A DNA stretch of 43,409 bases from Bacillota bacterium (GTDB taxonomy: Bacteria; Bacillota; UBA4882; UBA8346): the NCBI GenBank assembly GCA_029553165.1, contig JAKPCT010000069.1, forward strand, positions 1 to 43,409, read 5' to 3'. Below are positions 26,739 to 34,747 of this stretch, one piece after another. A program made the position numbers and the translations under genes. How positions within the stretch are numbered: the first letter of the stretch is position 1; each line of letters opens with the position of its first letter. The notes under the pieces are model-generated. The model was not told the origin of the DNA. It was given only the letters and a program-made list of their open reading frames with translations, and did no database searches.

Positions 26739-27461
26739 TTAATCCTCCCCTCTTACATATGTTCCTACTTTTTCACCAAGAACAATGCGGCGAATATTGC
26801 CGACTTCATTTAAATTAAAGACAACAATCGGAATCTTATTTTCCATACATAATGAAGTTGCGGTCGAATCCATCACCCGTAAGCGCTGCTGTAAAACTTG
26901 CATAAAGTTCAAATTATCAAACCGGGTTGCTAAAGGATCAACTTTGGGGTCAGCGCTGTAAACACCATCGACCTTTTTAGCCATCAAAATTATCTCTGCT
27001 TCAATCTCAGCCGCCCGTAAAGCAGCAGCAGTATCGGTTGAAAAGTAAGGATTACCGGTGCCGGCTGCAAAGATCACCACGCGGCCTTTCTCCAAATGAC
27101 GCGTAGCCCGTCTTCTAATATAAGGCTCTGCAATCTGTCTCATCTCAATTGCCGTCTGAACTCTGGTGGGAATTCCATGGCGCTCAAAAGCATTTTGGAG
27201 CGCTAATGAATTGATAACTGTAGCCAACATCCCCATATAATCGGCGGTTGAACGTTCAATTCCCGTATGGCTCCCGGTAGCGCCACGCCAAAAATTACCG
27301 CCGCCTACCACAACTGCTATTTGAACACCAAGATCAACTACTTCTTTAGTCTGTTGGGCAATAATATTAACAATATCCTGGTCAATACCAAATCCTTTTT
27401 CTCCGGCCAAAGCTTCACCGCTTAGTTTCAGCACAATCCGTTTGAATTTTGGAGTCTGCAT
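26739..27461 (-). CDS. pyrH: UMP kinase
   Basis: A 240-residue amino-acid-kinase-fold enzyme phosphorylating UMP to UDP. It has [24 protein letters not shown], a [13 protein letters not shown] segment and the C-terminal [19 protein letters not shown] block. The ATG is preceded by a GGGGGAATTGATTA stretch. It is the first gene after the tsf terminator; the gap 27462-27660 should hold a promoter, but I see no convincing -35/-10 pair. Confidence 0.98.
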   Translation of the reverse strand: MQTPKFKRIVLKLSGEALAGEKGFGIDQDIVNIIAQQTKEVVDLGVQIAVVVGGGNFWRGATGSHTGIERSTADYMGMLATVINSLALQNAFERHGIPTRVQTAIEMRQIAEPYIRRRATRHLEKGRVVIFAAGTGNPYFSTDTAAALRAAEIEAEIILMAKKVDGVYSADPKVDPLATRFDNLNFMQVLQQRLRVMDSTATSLCMENKIPIVVFNLNEVGNIRRIVLGEKVGTYVRGED

Positions 27462-27659
27462 TAATCAATTCCCCCATTTACCATAATATATCTTCGTGAA
27501 CCTAATTTTAATTCCTGCTAATTTGAAAAAAGTTTCTAATTGTTTTCCAATCCCGATCTGCTCTGGATGACTAAAGTAGCTTTTTGGTCCGCGTCAATTT
27601 TCGTAATTATTCTTAAGCGTGCTGTTTAAATGAGATTTATTTAAACTAATAAGATTTTA

Positions 27660-27685
27660 GAAAAAAGGAACACTTTCGTGTTCCT
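27660..27685 (-). terminator. Terminator of rpsB-tsf
   Basis: AGGAACAC (27666-27673) pairs perfectly with GTGTTCCT (27678-27685) around TTTC. TTTTTTC follows on the minus strand just past the tsf stop at 27691. Confidence 0.92.
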
Positions 27686-27690
27686 AATTA

Positions 27691-28623
27691 TTAGTTTTTA
27701 ATCTGTGACATTACTTCTTCAGCAAAGTCATCTTTACGTTTTTCGATACCTTCACCTTTTTCAAACCGGGCAAATTTGGCAACTGCAATGTTCTCACCCA
27801 ATTTTGAATTTACTTCCTGGATTAATTTGGTGATGGTTTTCTCACCGTCTTTGATGAAAACTTGTTCGTTCAGACAGATTTCTTTATAGAATTTTTCCAA
27901 ACGGCCTATCATAATCTTTTCGGCGATAGCTTCAGGTTTACCCTCATTTACTGCCTGGGCTTTGTAAATTGCTTTCTCTTGCTCTAAAACAGCTTCCGGT
28001 ACTTCATTGCGGGTATTATATTCCGGTTTTGCAGCGGCAACCTGCATTGCCAAATCTTTGACTAATGCAATAAATTCCGGGTTAGCAGTTGTCTCAGCCT
28101 TTGCAGTGGTAACCTCAATCAAAACACCGATCTTACCACCCATGTGGATATAAGAATCAACCACACCATTATCTTTAATTTCAAATCTGGCAAAACGTCG
28201 GACTGACATATTCTCACCGATTGTTGAGATTAACTCGGTGATTTTTTCAGCTACCGTCTTCCCGTCCTTCATTGCCAACTTTGCTAAGGTTTCAACATCA
28301 GCCGGCGCTTTCTCGGCAACGATAACAGCAGTATCTTCAACAAATTTTTGGAAATCAGGGTTCTTAGCAACAAAGTCAGTTTCACAGTTAACTTCAATTA
28401 AGACACCGACCTTTTTATCACCAGTCAGGTAAGAACTTACCAGACCTTCAGCAGCAACACGGCCAGCTTTTTTAGCTGCAGCAGCCAAACCCTTTTCACG
28501 AAGATATTCAATAGCCTTCTCAATATCACCATTGGTTTCTGATAAGGCTTTCTTACAATCCATCATACCGGCACCGGTTCTTTCCCGGAGCTCTTTTACA
28601 ACAGCAGCGGTTATTTCAGCCAT
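27691..28623 (-). CDS. tsf: Translation elongation factor Ts
   Basis: A 310-residue guanine-nucleotide exchange factor for EF-Tu. The N-terminal UBA-like domain has [18 protein letters not shown]; the core has the TDFVAKN motif and two homologous subdomains, each with [12 protein letters not shown] or [16 protein letters not shown] sequences. It is slightly longer than the Bacillus protein. The start is the ATG at 28623 with AAGGAGG eight bases upstream; a longer frame adds six codons without support. It is separated from rpsB by an attenuator-like hairpin. Confidence 0.98.
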   Translation of the reverse strand: MAEITAAVVKELRERTGAGMMDCKKALSETNGDIEKAIEYLREKGLAAAAKKAGRVAAEGLVSSYLTGDKKVGVLIEVNCETDFVAKNPDFQKFVEDTAVIVAEKAPADVETLAKLAMKDGKTVAEKITELISTIGENMSVRRFARFEIKDNGVVDSYIHMGGKIGVLIEVTTAKAETTANPEFIALVKDLAMQVAAAKPEYNTRNEVPEAVLEQEKAIYKAQAVNEGKPEAIAEKIMIGRLEKFYKEICLNEQVFIKDGEKTITKLIQEVNSKLGENIAVAKFARFEKGEGIEKRKDDFAEEVMSQIKN

Positions 28624-28653
28624 TATGTAATCCTCCTTCACAAATTATTTACA

Positions 28654-28688
28654 TTAAAAAAGGGTGGTTAGGTTCCTCCACCACCCTT
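28654..28688 (-). terminator. Intercistronic attenuator between rpsB and tsf
   Basis: AAGGGTGGT (28660-28668) pairs perfectly with ACCACCCTT (28680-28688), followed by TTTTTT on the minus strand. No new promoter is visible before tsf, so it likely allows read-through and sets the S2 to EF-Ts ratio, as reported for other bacteria. Confidence 0.85.
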
Positions 28689-28765
28689 ACCATCTGTATT
28701 TTTAAATGGTCCATTAGGTCAGACCTTGGCAAAATACAACAGTAAAGCCCCTTAGAAACCCAGGA

Positions 28766-29536
28766 TTATACTTCTTCGACAAGTTCCATCTCTGAAGCTT
28801 CTTCTTCAGGAACTGCAGTATCTTCAGCCTCATTACCACCAGCAACAGCATCAGCACCTTGTCTTGCTTCAATAACTGCATCAGCAATTTTACCGGCAAG
28901 CAGCTTAACTGCTCTGATCGCATCATCATTTCCAGGAATGACATAATCGATTTCGTCCGGGTCACAGTTAGTATCAACAATACCGATAATCGGAATCCCC
29001 AGTTTCTTTGCTTCGGCAACTGCAATTCTTTCTTTACGCGGGTCAACAATGAAGACGGCTCCTGGTAACTTGTGCATATTTCTGATACCGGAAAGGAACT
29101 TTTCCAGACGTTTCCGCTCTTTTTGAAGTTCTAAAACTTCTTTCTTCGGAAGCGCTTCAAAGGAACCATCCTGCTCCATCTGTTCGATTTTACGCAAACG
29201 ATCAACTCTGGTACGGATGGTTTTAAAATTAGTTAAAGTTCCACCCAACCACCGTTGTGACACATAAAACATTCCACAACGTTCAGCTTCTTCTTTAACA
29301 GCATCTTGTGCCTGTTTTTTGGTTCCTACAAATAAAATGGTTTCCCCGTTTTCAACAACAGAACGGGCAAAATTGTAGGCCTCTTCAACCTTTTTAACAG
29401 TCTTCTGGAGGTCGATAATATAAATACCGTTCCTCTCAGTAAAGATAAACTGACCCATCTTTGGGTTCCATCGTCTTGTTTGGTGACCAAAATGTACGCC
29501 TGCTTCCAATAATTGTTTCATTGAAATCACAGCCAC
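28766..29536 (-). CDS. rpsB: 30S ribosomal protein S2
   Basis: A 256-residue ribosomal protein. It has [43 protein letters not shown] and the [22 protein letters not shown] block, then a low-complexity acidic tail. The start is placed at the GTG at 29534-29536: it aligns with the usual beginning ([10 protein letters not shown]) and has GGAGG eight bases upstream. A GTG three codons earlier touches the ribosome site and is rejected. It leads the rpsB-tsf unit from a clear promoter with a leader of about 120 bases. Confidence 0.98.
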   Translation of the reverse strand: MAVISMKQLLEAGVHFGHQTRRWNPKMGQFIFTERNGIYIIDLQKTVKKVEEAYNFARSVVENGETILFVGTKKQAQDAVKEEAERCGMFYVSQRWLGGTLTNFKTIRTRVDRLRKIEQMEQDGSFEALPKKEVLELQKERKRLEKFLSGIRNMHKLPGAVFIVDPRKERIAVAEAKKLGIPIIGIVDTNCDPDEIDYVIPGNDDAIRAVKLLAGKIADAVIEARQGADAVAGGNEAEDTAVPEEEASEMELVEEV

Positions 29537-29655
29537 ATCAGCCACCTCCTTTCTTCGGTTTTTTCCTCCGCTTTTCGCATCTTTCTAATCAACCAGTCAC
29601 TGGCACCAGAATAGAAATTAAAAAGCGTGTGTAATAAGCGTTTGCACGCATACCA
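29537..29655 (-). promoter_or_regulatory. rpsB 5' leader, possible autoregulatory structure
   Basis: The leader between the promoter and the rpsB start contains GCGT...ACGC pairings (such as GCGTGCAAACGC near 29645) and two purine-rich sites. Ribosomal protein operons often have S2-binding leaders, but I cannot match a known family here. Confidence 0.35.
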
Positions 29656-29661
29656 GTAAAA

Positions 29662-29690
29662 AGTATAACATGGTTATTTTATCCTGACAA
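29662..29690 (-). promoter_or_regulatory. Sigma-A promoter for rpsB-tsf
   Basis: On the minus strand TTGTCA (29685-29690) and TATACT (29662-29667) are separated by exactly 17 bases, placing the transcript start near 29655. Confidence 0.88.
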
Positions 29691-29872
29691 GTACTTATTT
29701 ACACAAACTATTTAAATATTTTTATTCCAAAATCTCTGATTCCAAAGTCCTAATAAAAAAAGACTTCAGTCCTATCGCAAAATTCCGGAAAATAAACGAT
29801 AATCAAATTATAAGCAGATCGTTTTACACTTTTATTTCCATTATTATCCTGTTTTGAGGGAGGTCTAAAAAG

Positions 29873-30037
29873 ATGAGCACCATTAAGCTTTTCTATAAAT
29901 CGGAGACGGCACAGGGGACAATCGAATATGGCTTTATTTTATGTCTGGTTGCGATCTCGATTATTGTCGCGCTGACTTTTTTTGCCTCCAGTCTAATCAC
30001 AAGCATTGAAACATCCGCCAGCAAAATCCCCCAATAA
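29873..30037 (+). CDS. Flp/Fap-type pilin, orphan
   Basis: A 54-residue protein. A short basic leader is followed by TAQGTIEYGFILCLVAISIIV, the hallmark of Flp-type class III pilins: a glycine cleavage site, Glu at mature position +4/+5 next to Tyr, then a long hydrophobic helix. Such subunits are processed by a TadV/FppA peptidase and assembled by Tad machinery, none of which is in the window. The ATG has GGGAGGTC seven bases upstream. It is divergent from rpsB and convergent with trxA. It may serve a Tad system elsewhere or be a solitary small membrane protein. Confidence 0.8.
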   Translation: MSTIKLFYKSETAQGTIEYGFILCLVAISIIVALTFFASSLITSIETSASKIPQ

Positions 30038-30063
30038 AACTTGAAAGTGTAACTATATCCATT

Positions 30064-30378
30064 CTACAGATGGCTTTGTATTTTTTGTTCAATTTGTTGC
30101 TTTGGCAAAGCGCCAACAAATTGTTCAACCGGCCTACCATTCTTAAAGATAATCATTGTTGGGATCGACATAATATCAAACTGCGACGCCAGGTTGGCGT
30201 TTTCAACCACATTTACTTTGACCACTTTTACCAAAGCTCCCATTTCAGCTGCAATTTGATCCAGTACCGGAATTAACATCCGGCAAGGTCCACACCACGG
30301 CGCCCAAAAATCAACCAATACCAGTCCGCTGGAATCGATTACTTCCGTTTTAAAATTATTCTCAGTTAAATTTATCAT
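30064..30378 (-). CDS. trxA: Thioredoxin
   Basis: A 104-residue thioredoxin with the active-site motif WCGPC near residue 28, the conserved cis-proline segment SIPTMIIF and the later G-PK motif. It reduces protein disulfides in the cytoplasm. The ATG at 30378 has AAGGAG eight bases upstream; a GTG three codons earlier is rejected as too close to that site. It is monocistronic. A palindrome resembling CsoR/CstR operators lies 18 bases before its start, suggesting control by copper or persulfide stress. Confidence 0.95.
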   Translation of the reverse strand: MINLTENNFKTEVIDSSGLVLVDFWAPWCGPCRMLIPVLDQIAAEMGALVKVVKVNVVENANLASQFDIMSIPTMIIFKNGRPVEQFVGALPKQQIEQKIQSHL

Positions 30379-30395
30379 CACAGTCACTCCTTTTG

Positions 30396-30413
30396 TATAC
30401 CCTACTAGGTATA
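30396..30413 (-). promoter_or_regulatory. CsoR/CstR-like palindrome before trxA
   Basis: TATACC-CTACTA-GGTATA is an 18-base inverted repeat between the likely -10 (TATACT/TACTAT, 30408-30420) and the ribosome site of trxA. CsoR-family operators typically read TATACCC...GGGTATA, so a copper- or persulfide-sensing repressor could bind here. The match is by eye. Confidence 0.5.
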
Positions 30414-30534
30414 GTATATTATGGTTGCTGGTAATTGCTCCGTTGTTTTAGAACAAAATTTAGTAATAACCATCGCAGTTATGCTGCGTCTATGTTGTAA
30501 CTTACCGGAAATTGGTATTATAATCATTTTATAA

Positions 30535-30786
30535 GGATTTAATCATCGCAAAATTGAAAGTCTTAATGATATTGAAAGTCTTAATGATAATGAAAAGGAG
30601 ACAATAAAAAAGAATAGAAAGGAAGCATTAAAACAGTTTAAAGAGGTTTATTTAGAACCTAAAAGTACTGAGAAGATGAACCAGGTAACAGAGGGGGCAA
30701 ATCTCGAAGATGCTGTATTTTTGAAAAAGGATATAGAGAAATTAAAGCTGGATGAGGGACAGAAAAATGTAATAATAGTAGAATAG
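30535..30786 (+). pseudogene. Remnant open frame, Lys/Glu-rich, without a start codon
   Basis: 83 sense codons are open between a TAA at 30532 and a TAG at 30784, in a composition that looks coding: many Lys and Glu, helical, ending VIIVE. The first ATG is about 50 codons in and has no ribosome site. It begins with a perfect 18-base tandem duplication encoding IESLND twice. It is probably the tail of a lost gene. I do not recognise the family. The gap 30414-30534 holds nothing else recognisable. Confidence 0.45.
30553..30588 (+). repeat. Perfect tandem duplication of 18 bases
   Basis: ATTGAAAGTCTTAATGAT is present twice without a gap (30553-30570 and 30571-30588), keeping the reading frame of the remnant. 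Confidence 0.95.
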
Positions 30787-30862
30787 ACCAGATAGCTAAT
30801 TCTTTTTTTGTTATTACCGATAATAATAGAAAACATATTTACTGTTATTCGGGGATTAAAAA

Positions 30863-32137
30863 ATGCAAATCAATAAAAAACTGCAACAACGACTTTTAGC
30901 TAAAAATATAAAGTATTCCAACCTTGACGGAATGGCTTTTAGCATTTGGACCGGCGCTACAATCCCCACCTACCTCGGCTTATATATCCTGCGGCTTAAC
31001 GGCACCCCGGAAATGGTCAATCTGATCCTGGCAATTCAACCTTTTGTGGTAGCGATCTTTACATTGCTGGGTGCCTCCTTTGCCAACAGTTATCAACGTA
31101 AAAAACCGATTTTAATGCCAGCCAGCCTCGTAGTCAGATTATTTATTTTGTTAATAATCTTCATTCCTTTTTTGCCCCAAAATTATCAGGCACCATCATT
31201 CTTGTTATTATGGGGCTTAATGTATATCCCCTGGGCCTACATCTGTCTGACTTGGGGGCCGCTCATCAGTAACATTATCCCTGAAGAACGGCGCGGGCGT
31301 TTTTTTGGCACCCGCAATACCTTAACTAAATTCACAACTATAATCGGAACAATGTATACCGGAATCGTCTTGGCCAATCTGGAATTTCGACCGGCGTTCA
31401 TCTCGATTATTACTATTTCTTTCATCTTTACGTTAGTCTCTTACTATTATCTGGATAAACATATTGAACCGGTTGTTGCGGAACCAGGTGAAAACAAGAA
31501 AAATATCCGGGTTGGAAATGCACGGATCATTGAGTTTGATTTAGCAAAGAATCTTGAGGTCTTTAAAGATCCCCAATACGGATATATCTTTGGCTTAAGT
31601 TGTTTGGCAATCTTTTTCTTTCATATCGGTTACTCAATGGCAATCCCCTTGTTTACATTACGTCAGGTTAATGAACTTGGCTTCTCCAATGCCACTGTTG
31701 GACTATTTGCAAATATCACAGCATTAACCGCGCTGATCGGTTCCTATATTAGTGGCCGGTTAACGGACCGCTGCGGTTTTCGTTATATCCTGCTTTTTAG
31801 CACCATAATCCTGATCATTCCCCCGTTAATTTGGGCTTTTACTGCAAATCTCCCCATACTAATGGCCACAATTATGTTATGGGGGTTTGCTGAAAACGCT
31901 TATGTGATTTGTTATCAATTTATGGTTTTAGAGGTATCACCTTATAAAGAACGTTCCCGCTTTGTAGGGATGAATACCGTGATTGTTAATCTTGCCGCCG
32001 GTATCGGACCGCTTGTCGGAATGTTGCTGATGAAAATCCCGAACGTTAGCATTCGGGGAACATTGATTGCGGTATCTTTGATGATGTTAGTCGGTTCACT
32101 GCTATCTTACCAAGTCGCCCGTAAAGGTTCATTTTAG
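30863..32137 (+). CDS. Major facilitator superfamily transporter
   Basis: A 424-residue membrane protein with twelve predicted helices in two halves and a cytoplasmic loop around 195-225. The motif between helices 2 and 3 (SYQRKKPILMPA) and the one between 8 and 9 (GRLTDRCGFRYIL) are the usual G-x-x-x-D/R-x-x-x-R/K type signals of the superfamily. Substrate is unknown. The ATG has GGGGATT upstream. It converges with the DUF692 gene, whose stop is only 7 bases away with no visible terminator between them. Confidence 0.88.
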   Translation: MQINKKLQQRLLAKNIKYSNLDGMAFSIWTGATIPTYLGLYILRLNGTPEMVNLILAIQPFVVAIFTLLGASFANSYQRKKPILMPASLVVRLFILLIIFIPFLPQNYQAPSFLLLWGLMYIPWAYICLTWGPLISNIIPEERRGRFFGTRNTLTKFTTIIGTMYTGIVLANLEFRPAFISIITISFIFTLVSYYYLDKHIEPVVAEPGENKKNIRVGNARIIEFDLAKNLEVFKDPQYGYIFGLSCLAIFFFHIGYSMAIPLFTLRQVNELGFSNATVGLFANITALTALIGSYISGRLTDRCGFRYILLFSTIILIIPPLIWAFTANLPILMATIMLWGFAENAYVICYQFMVLEVSPYKERSRFVGMNTVIVNLAAGIGPLVGMLLMKIPNVSIRGTLIAVSLMMLVGSLLSYQVARKGSF

Positions 32138-32144
32138 TCTTGAC

Positions 32145-32993
32145 CTAATGAATCATCTGCGATACCCGGTAGATCATCGTCCGCAATTCCTCAGGATTGT
32201 TACGGTCAATCGGATATCTCTTCCCTTTATGGTCGACGATTTCGTTGGCCATTCCGCCATATTCGAGTGTAATAATTTCCGGTTCGTACTGCTCCAGGAC
32301 AAAACTTAACAATTCATAGTCTTCCTCTTCCAGGACTGTATGGGCATCAACCAGCCCTTCCGGCCTTAGCCAAGTCCCTGCCAGATGAATCTCACGGAGC
32401 CGGTTTAACGGTAATTGTTTTAGATAATCAACAATATTGACATGGAGATGCCAGGCACTGCATCTGGCATGGGCGATATCAAGCAGAAAATCACAATCGC
32501 TGTTTTGACAAACCCATGAGATAAAATCCGGTTCGGAGACGATCCGGTAATGGATTCCCCAGGCATAATAAGGAAAATTCTCTAAAACAATTGGCAACGA
32601 CAGCTTCGATTTAATCAATTGCAGTGTCTCCAGTGTACGAACGCTTACTTCTGTTTCAACAAGAGGATGAGGCATGTGTTGATATTGGATCAGTTCCGGA
32701 AAATATTCGGCTTTTGCTTCAAGATGGGTCGACAGGTAAGGTGGATTGGTGTGACAAATGATCTCTGTGATTAAGTCTTGGTTAAAACGTTGGTTGGGAT
32801 CAAGATGATTGAGCGACAATACTCCGGGCTGTGCAAGGTGTGGCAGCAGCTTGCGATGGAGTATTCCTTTCCGGAACTGTATCAAACTGCCCGGTAACGA
32901 CATTGTAGGAGCCTTAATATAGTCAATTGGCAACTCTGGTTCCTGATTAAGCAAATCCAATAATGCTTCTGAAAAATTTACGGCAATCTTCAT
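32145..32993 (-). CDS. DUF692 / MNIO-family (MbnB-like) putative iron oxidase
   Basis: A 282-residue TIM-barrel-type protein. Motifs of the DUF692 (UPF0276, multinuclear non-heme iron oxidative enzyme) family are visible: LSTHLEAKAEYFP, VLENFPYYAW, SEPDFISWVCQ, DFLLDIAHARCSA, LREIHLAGTW, GLVDAHTVLEEEDYELL and a terminal IITLEYGG. The His, Glu and Asp residues in these blocks would bind two or three irons. Known members oxidise cysteines of ribosomally made peptides. No precursor peptide or partner protein is evident here, so the substrate is open. The ATG at 32993 has GAGG five bases upstream. It converges with an MFS gene. Confidence 0.8.
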   Translation of the reverse strand: MKIAVNFSEALLDLLNQEPELPIDYIKAPTMSLPGSLIQFRKGILHRKLLPHLAQPGVLSLNHLDPNQRFNQDLITEIICHTNPPYLSTHLEAKAEYFPELIQYQHMPHPLVETEVSVRTLETLQLIKSKLSLPIVLENFPYYAWGIHYRIVSEPDFISWVCQNSDCDFLLDIAHARCSAWHLHVNIVDYLKQLPLNRLREIHLAGTWLRPEGLVDAHTVLEEEDYELLSFVLEQYEPEIITLEYGGMANEIVDHKGKRYPIDRNNPEELRTMIYRVSQMIH

Positions 32994-33131
32994 AAGCACC
33001 TCAAATTTTGGAAAATATCTCTATAATTTATCATATCTAAAAAATATTGGCATGAAAAGTCCTAATTTTAAACATTAACCAGACGCTGATCATTCAGTGG
33101 CAAAAGTTCTGCTTTATTGCTAAAAACTAGG

Positions 33132-33160
33132 TTGTCAGCGAAAAACTCCTGTGTTATTAT
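33132..33160 (+). promoter_or_regulatory. Sigma-A promoter for the HisI-like gene
   Basis: TTGTCA (33132-33137) and TATTAT (33155-33160) are separated by exactly 17 bases. The transcript would start near 33167, 30 bases before the ATG. Confidence 0.82.
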
Positions 33161-33196
33161 TTATGAAAAAACTGCATTCATTTTCAGGAGGTTTTA

Positions 33197-33607
33197 ATGA
33201 AAGAATTAGAAGAAGGTACAACATTACAGCTTGATTTTTCAAAGATTGCCAAAATTGCTGAAAAGTGCAAGGATGTAATTCCGGTTGCCGTTCAAAATGT
33301 TGACACCAAAGAAGTAATCTTAGTGGCATATGTTAATGAACTTGCATTAAAAGCTTCGATTGAATCAAAAACGGCAATCTTTTGGTCAACTTCACGCAAT
33401 GAATTGTGGGAAAAAGGAAAAACATCAGGTGAAACCTTTGAACTACTTGATGTCTTTGTCAACTGTGAACAAAATTCCTTACTCTATATTGTTCGCCCCC
33501 GTCGCGGCGGTATCTGCCATACCAAAAACCAAAAAGGTGAACCGCGGAATTGCTACTACCGGAAGATTAACTTTGAAACCTGGCAATTAGAGAATATTGA
33601 TCCTTGA
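33197..33607 (+). CDS. Phosphoribosyl-AMP cyclohydrolase-like protein (HisI fold)
   Basis: A 136-residue HisI-like protein. It keeps the family body: VAYVNELALKAS-ES---IFWSTSRNELWEKGKTSGE, and three zinc-type cysteines (in VNCEQ, GICHTK and RNCYYR). In true HisI enzymes the first cysteine lies in D-C-D-x-D, whose aspartates bind magnesium; here the stretch is N-C-E-Q-N, and an extra RPRRGG insertion precedes CHT. It stands alone, far from other histidine genes, with its own promoter and terminator. It could be a divergent histidine enzyme, a paralog with another substrate, or inactive. The ATG has CAGGAGG upstream. Confidence 0.8.
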   Translation: MKELEEGTTLQLDFSKIAKIAEKCKDVIPVAVQNVDTKEVILVAYVNELALKASIESKTAIFWSTSRNELWEKGKTSGETFELLDVFVNCEQNSLLYIVRPRRGGICHTKNQKGEPRNCYYRKINFETWQLENIDP

Positions 33608-33637
33608 TTTTTAGAACTGATAGTCTAAAAACAAAAG

Positions 33638-33663
33638 AACCTTGTTTTGACAAGGTTTTTTGT
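33638..33663 (+). terminator. Terminator of the HisI-like gene
   Basis: AACCTTG (33638-33644) pairs with CAAGGTT (33651-33657) around a 6-base loop, followed by TTTTTTG on the plus strand. Confidence 0.85.
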
Positions 33664-33669
33664 TGTTTT

Positions 33670-33840
33670 TCACATTTTTTTCTTTCTTAATAGTCTTTCA
33701 TACTCATTAAGCAGTACATCCAACATTTGACTCGCTCCGACGACTTCCGGATCAGTAAAACTTTTATTCTCGGCAATTTCTTTTAATTTCTGACGCAGTT
33801 CCTGAATCTGCTGTTTTAACGCATCAATATCGCATGACAT
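33670..33840 (-). CDS. Spo0E-like aspartyl-phosphate phosphatase
   Basis: A 56-residue, two-helix protein. The signature of Spo0E-family phosphatases is clear in its second half: D-PEVVGASQMLDVLLNEYERLL, with the catalytic SQxLD motif. These proteins dephosphorylate Spo0A~P and delay sporulation. The ATG at 33840 has GGGGTG five bases upstream, and this site is locked in one arm of a hairpin (33844-33897). It follows the membrane-anchored protein gene on the same strand and converges with the HisI-like gene. It supports a spore-forming host. Confidence 0.85.
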   Translation of the reverse strand: MSCDIDALKQQIQELRQKLKEIAENKSFTDPEVVGASQMLDVLLNEYERLLRKKKM

Positions 33841-33843
33841 TAT

Positions 33844-33897
33844 AACACCCCTACGGTAGTATTCCAGCGTTAACCTTGGAATATTCCTCGGGGTGTT
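33844..33897 (-). promoter_or_regulatory. Hairpin masking the Spo0E-like ribosome site
   Basis: AACACCCC (33844-33851) pairs with GGGGTGTT (33890-33897), and an inner stem joins TATTCCA (33860-33866) to TGGAATA (33877-33883). In the minus-strand RNA the outer 3' arm is the ribosome-binding GGGGTG of the Spo0E-like gene, so the fold should repress its translation. No T-run follows. Confidence 0.75.
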
Positions 33898-33903
33898 GTC
33901 TTT

Positions 33904-34614
33904 TTAGGCAGTTATCTTCAAATGTCTTTCAAGCTCTTTGAAGAGGATATCAGCATGCGCATAATCGGAATTTACTTCAGTAACATCGAGCTTATACTCT
34001 TTATCTCCAACCTTTAACACCAGAAGTTTAGCAATATATTTACCAAACCATTTGTTACGACCACTTGCTGTTTTGAGTGTGACATTCTCAAAATCATTCC
34101 AGAAATAACGATGTGAACCATCTTTATCAGTTAGTTCGAGCCACTCCTCAGCAATGACAATCGTCTCCACTGGTTGCCAGATCGTAAAATTACTAATCCC
34201 TAATCTCTGTGAATTGGGAATCCGGCAAAAAGTTTTTTCACGACTGTTTTCTAATGTTTCACGTTCGGCTATTAACGACTCAACATCACTCAATGCAAAT
34301 TCCGGAAACTCCAGTTCCACTCCGTTTTTTTCCCTAAAACTATCGAACAGATTTTTAACATCAGTAAATCGAGATTTTTTCAAATAAAGTCCAGTTAATT
34401 CTTGATACAGTTTCTTGGCATTGGGGTATTGATTAATCAACTTTTGGAGTTCCTCCACCAGTTGATCTTCATCAGCGATCGATTTGTAAAGCTTCTCCAA
34501 CTCTTTCTCATAAGGCTCTACTTTTTTAAAGTATTTTTGATACAACTTGACAACCAGATAACCAACGATCAATACCAACAAAATAAGATAACGCTGTTGT
34601 TCGAACATAACCAT
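33904..34614 (-). CDS. Membrane-anchored protein, unknown function
   Basis: A 236-residue protein. One hydrophobic helix near residues 8-22 anchors it; a charged helical region of about 25-120 includes a TPR-like stretch (LINQYPNAKKLYQELTGLYLK). The C-terminal 90 residues are beta-rich, with W-ELTDKDGSHRYFWNDFENVTLK, resembling a PH-like domain. I do not know the family. A GGAAGG site precedes closely spaced TTG and ATG codons, so the start is uncertain by a few codons. TATAAT lies upstream on the minus strand without a good -35. It is upstream of the Spo0E-like gene and divergent from the L,D-transpeptidase. Confidence 0.7.
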   Translation of the reverse strand: MVMFEQQRYLILLVLIVGYLVVKLYQKYFKKVEPYEKELEKLYKSIADEDQLVEELQKLINQYPNAKKLYQELTGLYLKKSRFTDVKNLFDSFREKNGVELEFPEFALSDVESLIAERETLENSREKTFCRIPNSQRLGISNFTIWQPVETIVIAEEWLELTDKDGSHRYFWNDFENVTLKTASGRNKWFGKYIAKLLVLKVGDKEYKLDVTEVNSDYAHADILFKELERHLKITA

Positions 34615-34747
34615 CAATCCTTCCCGACAAATTTACAAGCCTGATAAATAAACTGCCATTCAAGTAAAATTATATCATTAATTCTAAAGGATTTACCAAA
34701 CAATAAACGAAAATTATTTAATAAAATATAAGGGGTCGTTAGTTAGA

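Noticed and set aside
27462..27660. Promoter for pyrH
   Set aside because: TTGACG and several TA-rich stretches exist on the minus strand, but none has a good partner at 16-18 bases, so no site is called although one is expected after the tsf terminator.
30553..30588. CRISPR-like repeat
   Set aside because: Only two copies, with no spacer between them; it is a simple tandem duplication.
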